This document shows positions 1 through 6,945 of a DNA stretch of 64,000 nucleotides, in pieces; within the stretch, counting starts at the first letter, position 1; each line of letters begins with the position of its first letter. The notes under the pieces are model-generated. The model was not told the origin of the DNA. It saw only the letters and a program-made list of their open reading frames with translations, and searched no databases. Location: the NCBI GenBank assembly GCA_000306725.1, contig CP003083.1, positions 248,001 to 312,000 on the forward strand. Reading direction: 5' to 3'. The stretch comes from Methanolobus psychrophilus R15. Its GTDB lineage: Archaea > Halobacteriota > Methanosarcinia > Methanosarcinales > Methanosarcinaceae. Made by a program: the position numbers and the translations under genes.

Positions 1-2
1 AT

Positions 3-89
3 GTGGATGCTGCACATCTGGAGTATGCAGATAGGGTCTTAAAAGACCATGCAGAACTTCAAGGATATCTCCGGGAACTCTACGCCTGA
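3..89 (+). CDS. C-terminal end of an unidentified protein (5' end outside window)
   Basis: An open frame enters from the left edge and ends at TGA 87-89, giving the last 28 residues of a protein (VDAAHLEYADRVLKDHAELQ, then GYLRELYA). The segment is charged and looks helical. Too little is present to name a family. The glycosyltransferase gene that follows is on the opposite strand, so the two genes converge with only about 20 bases between them. Confidence 0.5.
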   Translation: MDAAHLEYADRVLKDHAELQGYLRELYA

Positions 90-109
90 ATAAATAAGAC
101 GATAGAAAT

Positions 110-1240
110 TTATTCTTCATTTGAGTTTTCCAATAGCTCCCTTACAAAGGCAGGGCCGTAGAACACCTCTGCTTGCTGCCTTAATTTTTCTGTGTTCTCC
201 ATGAATCTGCCTTTATAGACAACTTCCCTTATCATAGAAAGAATCTCTTCAGAAGATACAGAATAATCAAGCTTTCTGCCATACTCCATGTCCTCCACGA
301 CTTGGGCATTGTTCTCCTGCTCATTATGACCTTTGTCAGGGAATGAGAACAAAGGCAGTCCAAAGCTTAGAGTTTCCATAAGGGTCCCATGCCCACCTGC
401 AGAAATTACAAGATCACTTGCTTTGTAATACGGGAACGGGTCTGCTATAAATGTGCAAATGTTAACATTCACGGGAACTTCGTGCAAGTCATCTTTACCA
501 ATAGCAGGACCGGTTATGAAAGTATATTTGATAGATTCATCCATTCTGGCAGCGCCCATAATATTTTCCAATATTTTCTTCCTGTAACCAAAACCACCTA
601 CAGTGCACAATACCTGCGGCCTGGATAGGTCCTTTGCAAGCACTTCACCATACCTTTTTCGAACAAGTGGACCGCTGAATTTCACTTTACCTACAACATC
701 TGCCGGGAATGCAAGATTGCGTACACATACAGTATGCGGTTTTGGGAAGTCAGGAACTACGATGATGTCTACTTTCCTGTAGATGTAGTGATAGAAATTC
801 CGGACAAATCTTCCAAGTAATCTCACAACCTGTCCTTTATTAGCGAAGAACTCTTCCATGTTGGACTGGTTCACTATCATGCAGGTTCTGATTTTTTTGG
901 ACTTTGCTGCCAGTATTGCAAGATAATACCCGTCAGAGACAACTACATCAGGATTTATTTTCCTTATCAGGGAAAATACGGAGCGAATATCCTTTGCTGA
1001 GATGTTTTCCATTGTCTTCTTTATGGAAGCCTCCAGGTCAAAACTTCCAGCTTTGCCTTCCAGCCGGAGTTCCTGAGGTATAAAAGAAACTTCATACCCT
1101 GAACTCTCAATAAGCTCTTTTGAGAAGCCATATGCTCCAAAATGGACAATATGCCCTGCTGATAATAGTTCCCTGCCAAGGGAAATACTCCTCCCCGTGT
1201 GGCCCAGACCCTCGCCACATGTGAAAATGAAGAACTTCAT
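110..1240 (-). CDS. MJ1255-type GT-B glycosyltransferase, paralog 1
   Basis: This encodes a 376-residue GT-B fold glycosyltransferase of the MJ1255/VC2487 type, related to MurG-like enzymes that transfer a sugar from a nucleotide-sugar donor. The N terminus has the glycine-rich motif CGEGLGHTGRS near residues 8-18. The C-terminal donor-binding half has SAGGHGTLMETLSFG. The ATG at 1240 is chosen because the paralog at 2530 starts with the same MK-x-x-IF motif; the open frame extends 34 codons further upstream but that part looks non-coding. In the first 50 residues it matches the paralog at about 38 positions. The PHP gene lies divergently upstream. Acceptor and donor are unknown; a cell-surface glycan or lipid role is an inference. 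Confidence 0.85.
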   Translation of the reverse strand: MKFFIFTCGEGLGHTGRSISLGRELLSAGHIVHFGAYGFSKELIESSGYEVSFIPQELRLEGKAGSFDLEASIKKTMENISAKDIRSVFSLIRKINPDVVVSDGYYLAILAAKSKKIRTCMIVNQSNMEEFFANKGQVVRLLGRFVRNFYHYIYRKVDIIVVPDFPKPHTVCVRNLAFPADVVGKVKFSGPLVRKRYGEVLAKDLSRPQVLCTVGGFGYRKKILENIMGAARMDESIKYTFITGPAIGKDDLHEVPVNVNICTFIADPFPYYKASDLVISAGGHGTLMETLSFGLPLFSFPDKGHNEQENNAQVVEDMEYGRKLDYSVSSEEILSMIREVVYKGRFMENTEKLRQQAEVFYGPAFVRELLENSNEE

Positions 1241-1427
1241 AATATCGTGCTGTCTATTTTTGTACAATATTAATTTACATTGCATATGAGAATTGTAGTA
1301 GATAGTATATTTGTGTATAGAATATATATTAACATGACTCAAATATATTATATATACATAAAGTATTTACTTATGGGCTGTTATATAGACAAATGTTAAT
1401 TGAAGAATTTGAGACCAATAAAGAGGA

Positions 1428-2429
1428 GTGATGATCTTGCCCCATAGGATAGATCTCAATAAACAAAAAATCATTTCTTCCGAAAAGGCTGTCGAAATTC
1501 TGGGAAACGGTTGGCATAAAGCGGATTTGCATGTACATACCTGCTGCTCATATGATGTGCCACCAACAGAATCAATGCGTCCAGAGAACCTACTCCAGAA
1601 AGGGAAGGACAATAGTCTTGATTTTGTAACATTTACAGACCATGATACTGTAAAGGCCTATGACATCCTTGGCTGGAAGCGAGACGACCTGACACCTGGC
1701 GTGGAGCTATCGGTCAGCGATCCGGTGAATGTGGGGCACACCGTGCATATTAACGTTTTTGGATTTGACAGGCAACAATATATGGAGTTCAGCAACCTTG
1801 CCAAGAAGGAGTGCAATATCTACAGCACCATAGATTATTTCAGGAGCAATGATCTTCCATACATATACAATCATCCATTCTGGTTCCAAGTTGGTGATAG
1901 GCCCAATATCTTCGCAATTCCCGAAATTGCCAGGCACTTCCCGGTGATAGAATATAACATGCAGGACCTGAAGCAGAAAAATCTGTTTGCGATGATCCTT
2001 GCTCAACGATATGGAAAAGGAATGGCGATAACAACCGATAGCCACACCGGAAGCATCGGTAATGTATATACTGTTGCCGAAGGTGACACATTCCACGAGT
2101 ATTTCTCCAATATATGCAAAGGGCGTTCATATATGGTAGTAGACCAGCCTATATGGAAACACATCACAGGAGAACTGAATGCATGGATAGAGCTTGTTTT
2201 CAGCATGAGGAGAGATATCAGGGAGGAAATGGGTTTCACTACAGGCATGGGTGCCTTTGACAGGCTGGTTAGTATCATGGAGAGCGATATACTGGGGAAA
2301 AGCCCTCTGGTAAATAACGCTGCAAAAGAATTTATTAAACATATTTCTGGATCAGGGCTGCCTGTCCTTTTGTATATGATCTCAAAGCAGCCACAGGTTT
2401 CAAAAATCGGCAGGATGATTAACGGTTAA
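1428..2429 (+). CDS. PHP-domain metal-dependent phosphoesterase
   Basis: This is a PHP-domain protein, the fold of polymerase/histidinol phosphatase metallo-phosphoesterases. Metal-binding motifs are HVHT near residues 35-38, FTDHDT near 70, NHPFW in the middle, and TDSHT further on. The C-terminal third has no motif I recognise. The start is uncertain. GTG 1428 and ATG 1431 overlap the Shine-Dalgarno stretch GAGGAG (1423-1428), while TTG 1437 lies at normal spacing from it, so the true start may be TTG 1437. The gene lies between two paralogous glycosyltransferases, divergent from the first and co-directional with the second. A role in removing phosphate from a glycan or lipid intermediate is plausible but inferred. 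Confidence 0.85.
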   Translation: MMILPHRIDLNKQKIISSEKAVEILGNGWHKADLHVHTCCSYDVPPTESMRPENLLQKGKDNSLDFVTFTDHDTVKAYDILGWKRDDLTPGVELSVSDPVNVGHTVHINVFGFDRQQYMEFSNLAKKECNIYSTIDYFRSNDLPYIYNHPFWFQVGDRPNIFAIPEIARHFPVIEYNMQDLKQKNLFAMILAQRYGKGMAITTDSHTGSIGNVYTVAEGDTFHEYFSNICKGRSYMVVDQPIWKHITGELNAWIELVFSMRRDIREEMGFTTGMGAFDRLVSIMESDILGKSPLVNNAAKEFIKHISGSGLPVLLYMISKQPQVSKIGRMING

Positions 2430-2529
2430 GTTTTGCCTGCAAGGTCATTAGCATACAAAGATCATTTTACATAAAAAGGATTAAATAAAATTCACATAAT
2501 GTCCGGGAGAACACAAACTCTGGTGCAAA

Positions 2530-3753
2530 ATGAAAATAATGATATTTGTGTGTGGAGAAGGACTCGGACACACCAGCAGGTGTATCTCGCTGGGAAGAGA
2601 ACTAAAAGCTGCAGGACATGATGTACATTTTGGTGCATATGGATATTCAAAGGAACTCATCGAGAAGAAAGGATATACTGCACATAAAATACCCTCAGAA
2701 GTCACGCTTGTAGGAAAGGCCGGCACATTGAACCTGAGAAAATCGGTCTTTGCTACCTTCAAAAGAGGACAGTTCCTGGGTTTGCTTAAACTCGCAAGAA
2801 TATTGAGGCGTATCATGCCTGACGTTGTTATCTCTGATAGTTACTATATGGGCGTTCTGAGCGCAAAAGCCCGAAAAATCCCTTGCTATCTAGTTCTTAA
2901 TCAGTCGAACATGGAACAGTTCTTCGTTCAGAAGGGTATCTCTGGAAGGATAGTAGGAGATATTATAAGACGATTCTATACAGAGGTATTCAGGATGGCC
3001 GATGGTATCCTGATACCTGATTTCCCAATGCCGCACACTATATGCCGCAAAAATCTGGATTTCACCGAGGATATATGGAAAAAAGTCCTCTATACAGGTC
3101 CGCTTATTGGAAAGAAATATGGAGAGGTCGAAAGACTGGATCTTAAAAGGCCTCATGTTATTTCCACACTTGGTGGCTTTGGATACAGGGAACCAATTTT
3201 TAGAAAAGTTATCCAAGCTGCACAATTGGACAGCAAGATACAATATACCCTACTCTCTGGACCCTTTATAAACCTTGATTCTTTTAAGCCCTTACCAGAG
3301 AACGTAAGGATGCTTGAGCTCATTGAAGACCAATTCCCCTTCCTTGCATCCTGCGATATTATAATCGCACCCGGAGGGCACAGCACTATGATGGAAGCCA
3401 TGAGCTTTGGTATTCCCATGCTTTCAGTACCCGATATTAACCATAGTGAACAGCACAACAACGCTTTTGCTATCGATGAGGATTCACTGGGTAAGATGAT
3501 AGAATATTCAGCTTCAGCCAAAGATATCCTTGCAGAGATACAGGAGTTACTTTGTGATAATAAATACAGGAAAAATGTGCTGAAACTAAGGAAACTAGCA
3601 GAAAAATATGACGGTACAACATTCATTCTTAAGATGCTGGAATCAAAACACAGCGTAAGAAGGGGCAAAGAGATAAACGCCAAAGATTATTTTGTATTAT
3701 CCCGACTAAGAGGCAAAACACCGGCAAAAAGGATGCAAAAGAAGAGGAGCTAA
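2530..3753 (+). CDS. MJ1255-type GT-B glycosyltransferase, paralog 2
   Basis: This 407-residue GT-B glycosyltransferase is a close paralog of the gene at 110-1240. It has CGEGLGHTSRC near the N terminus and APGGHSTMMEAMSFG in the donor-binding half. It differs by a basic C-terminal tail of about 35 residues rich in Lys and Arg (ending KTPAKRMQKKRS), which could bind membrane lipid head groups or nucleic acid. It follows the PHP gene by 100 bases on the same strand. The divergence in the middle of the protein suggests a different acceptor from paralog 1. The donor sugar is unknown. Confidence 0.85.
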   Translation: MKIMIFVCGEGLGHTSRCISLGRELKAAGHDVHFGAYGYSKELIEKKGYTAHKIPSEVTLVGKAGTLNLRKSVFATFKRGQFLGLLKLARILRRIMPDVVISDSYYMGVLSAKARKIPCYLVLNQSNMEQFFVQKGISGRIVGDIIRRFYTEVFRMADGILIPDFPMPHTICRKNLDFTEDIWKKVLYTGPLIGKKYGEVERLDLKRPHVISTLGGFGYREPIFRKVIQAAQLDSKIQYTLLSGPFINLDSFKPLPENVRMLELIEDQFPFLASCDIIIAPGGHSTMMEAMSFGIPMLSVPDINHSEQHNNAFAIDEDSLGKMIEYSASAKDILAEIQELLCDNKYRKNVLKLRKLAEKYDGTTFILKMLESKHSVRRGKEINAKDYFVLSRLRGKTPAKRMQKKRS

Positions 3754-3931
3754 AAAAGTTCCTTCTATAGAGAACAGTTTCTTCATAAACTCGGTTACTC
3801 TTCATTTTCAGAAAAATATTTGAGAGTGAACATACTTTTAAAATCTTCCTATACCTTTTTTTAACATAACATGGAACAGGTAATATCTAAAAATATTTTG
3901 GTGCTCTGGGCGTGTTGAGAGGGTTGATGCT

Positions 3932-4174
3932 GTGAGCTCTGATAGATGGATGCTTCGCAGGATGAAAACTCCCAAGGAAAACATGAGTCACCAGCAGATC
4001 AAGGCCGAACTGGAAGAGCTGAACACGGCTGAAGCTAAACTTACGGATATCAAAGAATTGTAGGCAGAACTGGAAGAAGAAATGGATCCCCTCCTGCGTC
4101 CTTGGGAGCGGGACAGGTCCAAAGCCGAACAGAAAATCCTTCAGTTCTCGCCATCCTTGAAGGGCAAGCCCTGA
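3932..4174 (+). pseudogene. Small coiled-coil ORF interrupted by an in-frame amber codon
   Basis: From GTG 3932 an open frame runs to TAG 4061 and continues in the same frame to TGA 4172, for 80 codons in total. Composition is uniform on both sides of the amber: KAELEELNTAEAKLTDIKEL before it and AELEEEMDPLLRPWERDRSK after it, both charged and heptad-like. Either this is a gene with a nonsense mutation, or TAG is read as pyrrolysine, which Methanosarcinaceae can do. I found no clear ribosome binding site. No family is recognised. The remaining 3754-3931 stretch is AT-rich and shows no gene. Confidence 0.45.
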
Positions 4175-4221
4175 TAATGGTTCATCGATGTCAGGCTGTC
4201 ATGTCCCTGCCTCAGACACAC

Positions 4222-4276
4222 TTATATAGTCCAAAACCAATGTCTTACTTGTCTTACATAGATCTCTATGCAAGAC
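4222..4276 (+). promoter_or_regulatory. TATA box and long operator palindrome of the MazEF-like operon
   Basis: TTATATAG (4222-4229) is a good archaeal TATA box. About 25 bases downstream, at the expected transcription start, lies an inverted repeat from 4251 to 4276: GTCTT-A-CATAGA, spacer TC, TCTATG-C-AAGAC. It pairs over 12 bases per arm with one mismatch. It sits 53 bases upstream of the antitoxin start, a position that suits autoregulation by the AbrB-like antitoxin or the toxin-antitoxin complex. Confidence 0.6.
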
Positions 4277-4328
4277 GCGATGAAACTCTATTTAAGAAAG
4301 AAATAAAGAAAGAAAAGGAGAATAGATA

Positions 4329-4574
4329 ATGTCTATTGTAGACATAAAAACTGCGACAATAACAAGCAAGGGCCAAATTGTTATCCCTTCTTCCATGCGT
4401 AAGGGACTTTTTGAAGTCGGGAATAAGGTTGCAGTCATAGCAAAAATAGACTCTATAGAGATTCGACCCCTCGACGACGTCGAAAGGAGAATGAGTACAG
4501 CTATAGCATCGGAGAAGGCCCTTGCAAAACTTTGGGACACTCCCGAAGAAGACGAAGCATGGAACTATTTATAA
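4329..4574 (+). CDS. AbrB/MazE-family antitoxin
   Basis: This is an 81-residue swapped-hairpin AbrB-type DNA-binding protein. Residues 9-35 carry the family signature ATITSKGQIVIPSSMRKGL followed by FEVGNKVAV. The acidic C-terminal half (about residues 48-81) would wrap and inhibit the toxin encoded next. The start is ATG 4329, preceded by AAAAGGAGAA. The toxin gene follows after 21 bases. Known members of this family neutralise MazF/PemK toxins and repress their own operon; the palindrome upstream at 4251-4276 fits that. Confidence 0.85.
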   Translation: MSIVDIKTATITSKGQIVIPSSMRKGLFEVGNKVAVIAKIDSIEIRPLDDVERRMSTAIASEKALAKLWDTPEEDEAWNYL

Positions 4575-4595
4575 ACGAAAACTTGAGGTAAAACA

Positions 4596-4931
4596 TTGAG
4601 TAGGTTCCAAAAAGGATCTATTGTAATATTGCCATTTCCGTTCTCGGATTTGACTGCAACGAAGAAACGCCCAGCATTAGTGATTGTTGATATAGAGGGA
4701 GACGATCTTATTTTATGCCAGATTACTTCCTCTAATCGACAAGACTCTTATGCAATCTCTTTGAATCAAAACGATCTCAATAGAGGCACTCTTAAAATTG
4801 ATAGTCTTATACGTACCAATAAAATATTTACGGCAACTGGCGACATAATAGAATACGAACTCGGCAAGATCACGGAAGCTAAGTTAAAAGAGGTTGAGGA
4901 TAAGCTTGTAGAGATTATTCTGAAGAGGTAA
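4596..4931 (+). CDS. MazF/PemK-family endoribonuclease toxin
   Basis: This 111-residue protein has the MazF/PemK fold. It begins with the conserved pattern GSIVILPFPFSDLTATKKRP followed by ALVI, and has a central ICQITSS-like strand (here LILCQITSSN). Such toxins cut mRNA at short specific sites and are held inactive by the partner antitoxin. Translation starts at TTG 4596, with a Shine-Dalgarno sequence GAGGT at 4584-4588; the weak start may keep toxin output below antitoxin output. The length is normal and no catalytic loss is obvious, so the pair is probably functional. Confidence 0.85.
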   Translation: MSRFQKGSIVILPFPFSDLTATKKRPALVIVDIEGDDLILCQITSSNRQDSYAISLNQNDLNRGTLKIDSLIRTNKIFTATGDIIEYELGKITEAKLKEVEDKLVEIILKR

Positions 4932-4966
4932 TTACATATCTCTTTTTTTAAATCGATCTGTTAGTT

Positions 4967-5408
4967 TCAAGAATATATAATCCAGGTCGTGAATGACCAG
5001 TGCCAGCAGTGTGGAGTCAGTCGCTCATCCGTCTGGCCATGAGGGACATGGATGCCCGGATCATCCAGTCCTTGAGTACCAGGTCCTTTTCCTGAAGGAT
5101 CAGCAGCTCTTCCCGCCGTAGACCGCTTTTCGCAAGTAGTATGTGTATGGTCTTGTCCTGCTCTACGCATGATTATTCTGGCAGTATCTATCGGTACGAA
5201 CTGGCGTTTATCAGGATGGACTGTCCAGCGAGGAAGGAAGATCTTCTTGAAGGTCGGTATGGGGTTGTGCCAGCTCGTTGGCCAGGAGAATATGCAGGTA
5301 ATCCTCCAGATGATCGTTTGTCACTCGCCGAGGATCCGGATAATACTTCAAGAAATGCCTGACATCTGACACGTAATTTTCTATTGCATGTTTACGAAGT
5401 TGCCGCAA
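4967..5408 (-). pseudogene. Decayed tyrosine recombinase (integrase)
   Basis: Pieces of a XerC/integrase-type recombinase lie in order but in different frames. The SAM-like core-binding domain (NYVSDVRHFLKYYPDPRRVT, frame starting at 5408) comes first. It is followed by a linker (IPTFKKIFLPRWTVHPDKRQ), then the first catalytic segment SGLRREELLILQEKDL, where R is the first catalytic arginine. The C-terminal box is LTPHCWHWSFTTWI, related to the family's TPHxLRHxFATH motif. At least three frame changes are needed to join them, and the segment between the catalytic boxes is shortened. The tRNA-Glu gene 160 bases away is a typical integration target, so this is likely the relic of an integrated element. 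Confidence 0.7.
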
Positions 5409-5486
5409 CCCAATAAATCTCTCAAATTCTGATCAAAATTCATCCCTTCACCAGAACACTAACTGTACGAACATATTTAAGCGCGC

Positions 5487-5511
5487 TATGTACATACATA
5501 ATTAGTACATA
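5487..5511. promoter_or_regulatory. Inverted repeat in the AT-rich region upstream of the integrase relic
   Basis: TATGTAC (5487-5493) and GTACATA (5505-5511) form a perfect 7-base inverted repeat with an 11-base AT-rich spacer. It lies about 80 bases upstream of the first codon of the integrase relic, in the stretch before tRNA-Glu. It could be an operator or part of an old attachment region. Nothing else is recognised in 5409-5570. Confidence 0.35.
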
Positions 5512-5570
5512 TAGTTATAAACTATTCTGTGTCGGTAAATGTTGATTTTAGAAAAGGGGTGAGGGTCAGG

Positions 5571-5645
5571 TGCTCCGATCGGGATTCGAACCCGAGTCTT
5601 CGGCTCGAAAGGCCGGAATGATTGGCCGGACTACACTATCGGAGC
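5571..5645 (-). tRNA. tRNA-Glu (anticodon TTC)
   Basis: The complement strand folds as a tRNA. The 7-bp acceptor stem is GCTCCGA/TCGGAGC, with discriminator A at 5571. The T arm contains GGGTTCGAATCCC. The anticodon loop CTTTCGA carries TTC, which reads GAA and GAG. No CCA is encoded. One oddity is a C-A mismatch at the top of the anticodon stem (CCGGC against GCCGA), where most relatives have T-A. A TTTAATA box about 45 bases upstream of the mature 5' end, near 5693, is a likely promoter. The decayed integrase next door suggests this tRNA was used as an attachment site. Confidence 0.95.
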
Positions 5646-5712
5646 ACGTCGATTTCGCTCTAAATGAGCGACTCCAACATAGTACATATCAGTATTAAAG
5701 CTTTCGCCCAGA

Positions 5713-6063
5713 TCAGTATATTTCACCCTGTTCTTCGCCTGTTTCAAGATTCATTACCCAGAATGTGAGCTTTGCACAGCTTTCCGGCTGGCATGCATCC
5801 CTGCAGCCTGCACAGGGGGAGAATACCTCCCCTGCCATGAGTAACTCAAAAACCGGCTTTTTTTCCTCTTTCACTTTCAGAAGGTACGTCCTGGCGCCAT
5901 TGGAAACGGCCTGCTCACGAATAATGAGCTCATCCTCCAGAAGCTTGGAAATGACCCTGGAGCACTTGCGGCTGTCTATATCCAGCATCTTCCACAGCTG
6001 GTTCTGAAAAACGCCACCCTCCTGAGAGCGAATGACATTAAGAGCAGTTTCTTCAATACTCAT
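5713..6063 (-). CDS. Winged-helix regulator with a C-terminal four-cysteine cluster
   Basis: This is a 116-residue protein. Residues 1-65 form a winged-helix DNA-binding domain of the MarR/Lrp-like kind, with VFQNQLWKMLDIDSRKCSRV as the recognition region. Residues 84-96 hold CAGCRDACQPESC, a C-x2-C-x3-C-x4-C cluster that could bind an Fe-S centre or zinc. That makes it a candidate redox- or metal-responsive regulator. It lies 39 bases downstream of the LSm gene on the same strand, so the two may be co-transcribed. The target genes are unknown. Confidence 0.75.
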   Translation of the reverse strand: MSIEETALNVIRSQEGGVFQNQLWKMLDIDSRKCSRVISKLLEDELIIREQAVSNGARTYLLKVKEEKKPVFELLMAGEVFSPCAGCRDACQPESCAKLTFWVMNLETGEEQGEIY

Positions 6064-6099
6064 ATCAATTTACCACTACATCAGTAACTACTTTAGCAG

Positions 6100-6324
6100 T
6101 TAGCCTTCAACTGGAATGACAAGAATGATATTGTTTCCACGAAGGACAACGGAACCTAGGGACCTTAAACGCTCACCATTTGCTATTTCAACGGTATCGA
6201 CAAGATGGAGGTTCATGTAATCATCTGCGCTGCTAAGAGTTCCTTCAAGCAGGTGAAGGTCACCTTTCATCTCAACCTGGATTTTAGATCCAATCATTTT
6301 CTGGACTTTCTTATTCGGGAACAA
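6100..6324 (-). CDS. Archaeal LSm (Sm-like) RNA-binding protein
   Basis: This is a 74-residue Sm-fold protein. Sm motif 1 covers residues 12-40 (IGSKIQVEMKGDLHLLEGTL followed by SSADDYMNLHL), and Sm motif 2 covers about 56-66 (GSVVLRGNNIILV). Archaeal LSm proteins form rings that bind U-rich RNA and tRNA precursors. In many archaea the LSm gene precedes the ribosomal protein L37e gene; here the winged-helix gene takes that place and no L37e gene is seen. Confidence 0.9.
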   Translation of the reverse strand: MFPNKKVQKMIGSKIQVEMKGDLHLLEGTLSSADDYMNLHLVDTVEIANGERLRSLGSVVLRGNNIILVIPVEG

Positions 6325-6462
6325 AATTAATCCTCACATCATTTTAAAACAACATTAGAGCCTTTCCGGTTATAGGCTAATACAATAATACAATCTAATA
6401 TTTATTACTGGCGATTTAACCTTTACTGTATCCCTGGAGGGAACTGCTCATACCCGAGATAT

Positions 6463-6837
6463 TCACATGTATCCCTGAATCTCAGTAGTAGCTTGCTGCG
6501 CTTCCGCATCATCTTTCTTATTCATGTTCTCATGCGGCCTCCTTATAGGGCCAAACATCTTCTCATAATCCTGGATATGCTGATTAAGCCATCTTGCAAG
6601 CTCCAGGGCAGCCAACGGGGAAAGGATTACCTCTGTTTCAAGCTTCCTCTGGATCACCTGTTCCTCCGATGCCTTATCAGACGGCAGAGGTGTGTCATTA
6701 TAGAAGCCAATCCTGAAATCGTACGGACTGTGTCCCCCCACAGCTCCGATAGAGTAGACCTGTTTGAAATCATCAGGCTTGAACAGTTCTATCCTTACTT
6801 TTCTTTTTCCTTTTATCCCTTCTGATTTTTCACTCAT
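6463..6837 (-). CDS. DUF3467 family protein
   Basis: This is a 124-residue protein of the DUF3467 type. The family pattern is visible as YSIGAVGGHSPYDFRIGFYN in the N-terminal half and EVILSPLAALELARWLNQHI followed by QDYEKMFGPI near residues 75-105. The C-terminal 20 residues are polar and probably disordered. The function of the family is unknown. It lies 108 bases downstream of the helicase gene on the same strand and may share its transcript. Confidence 0.8.
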   Translation of the reverse strand: MSEKSEGIKGKRKVRIELFKPDDFKQVYSIGAVGGHSPYDFRIGFYNDTPLPSDKASEEQVIQRKLETEVILSPLAALELARWLNQHIQDYEKMFGPIRRPHENMNKKDDAEAQQATTEIQGYM

Positions 6838-6945
6838 ATTAATGTTTCCTTGCAGACTGGCTCATGCATCATCTGTCCTACCTTATCTGTCGGCATCATT
6901 CTAAAGCATTATGATAACACGTTGCGATATGATGAACATATCCGG

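Noticed and set aside
4102-4329. 75-codon plus-strand frame before the antitoxin
   Set aside because: It overlaps the amber-containing ORF in another frame and runs through the TATA box and operator; its sequence does not look like a protein.
5569-5650. Possible second tRNA or attachment repeat near tRNA-Glu
   Set aside because: Only one tRNA fold is present, and I found no second copy of the tRNA 3' half in the window.
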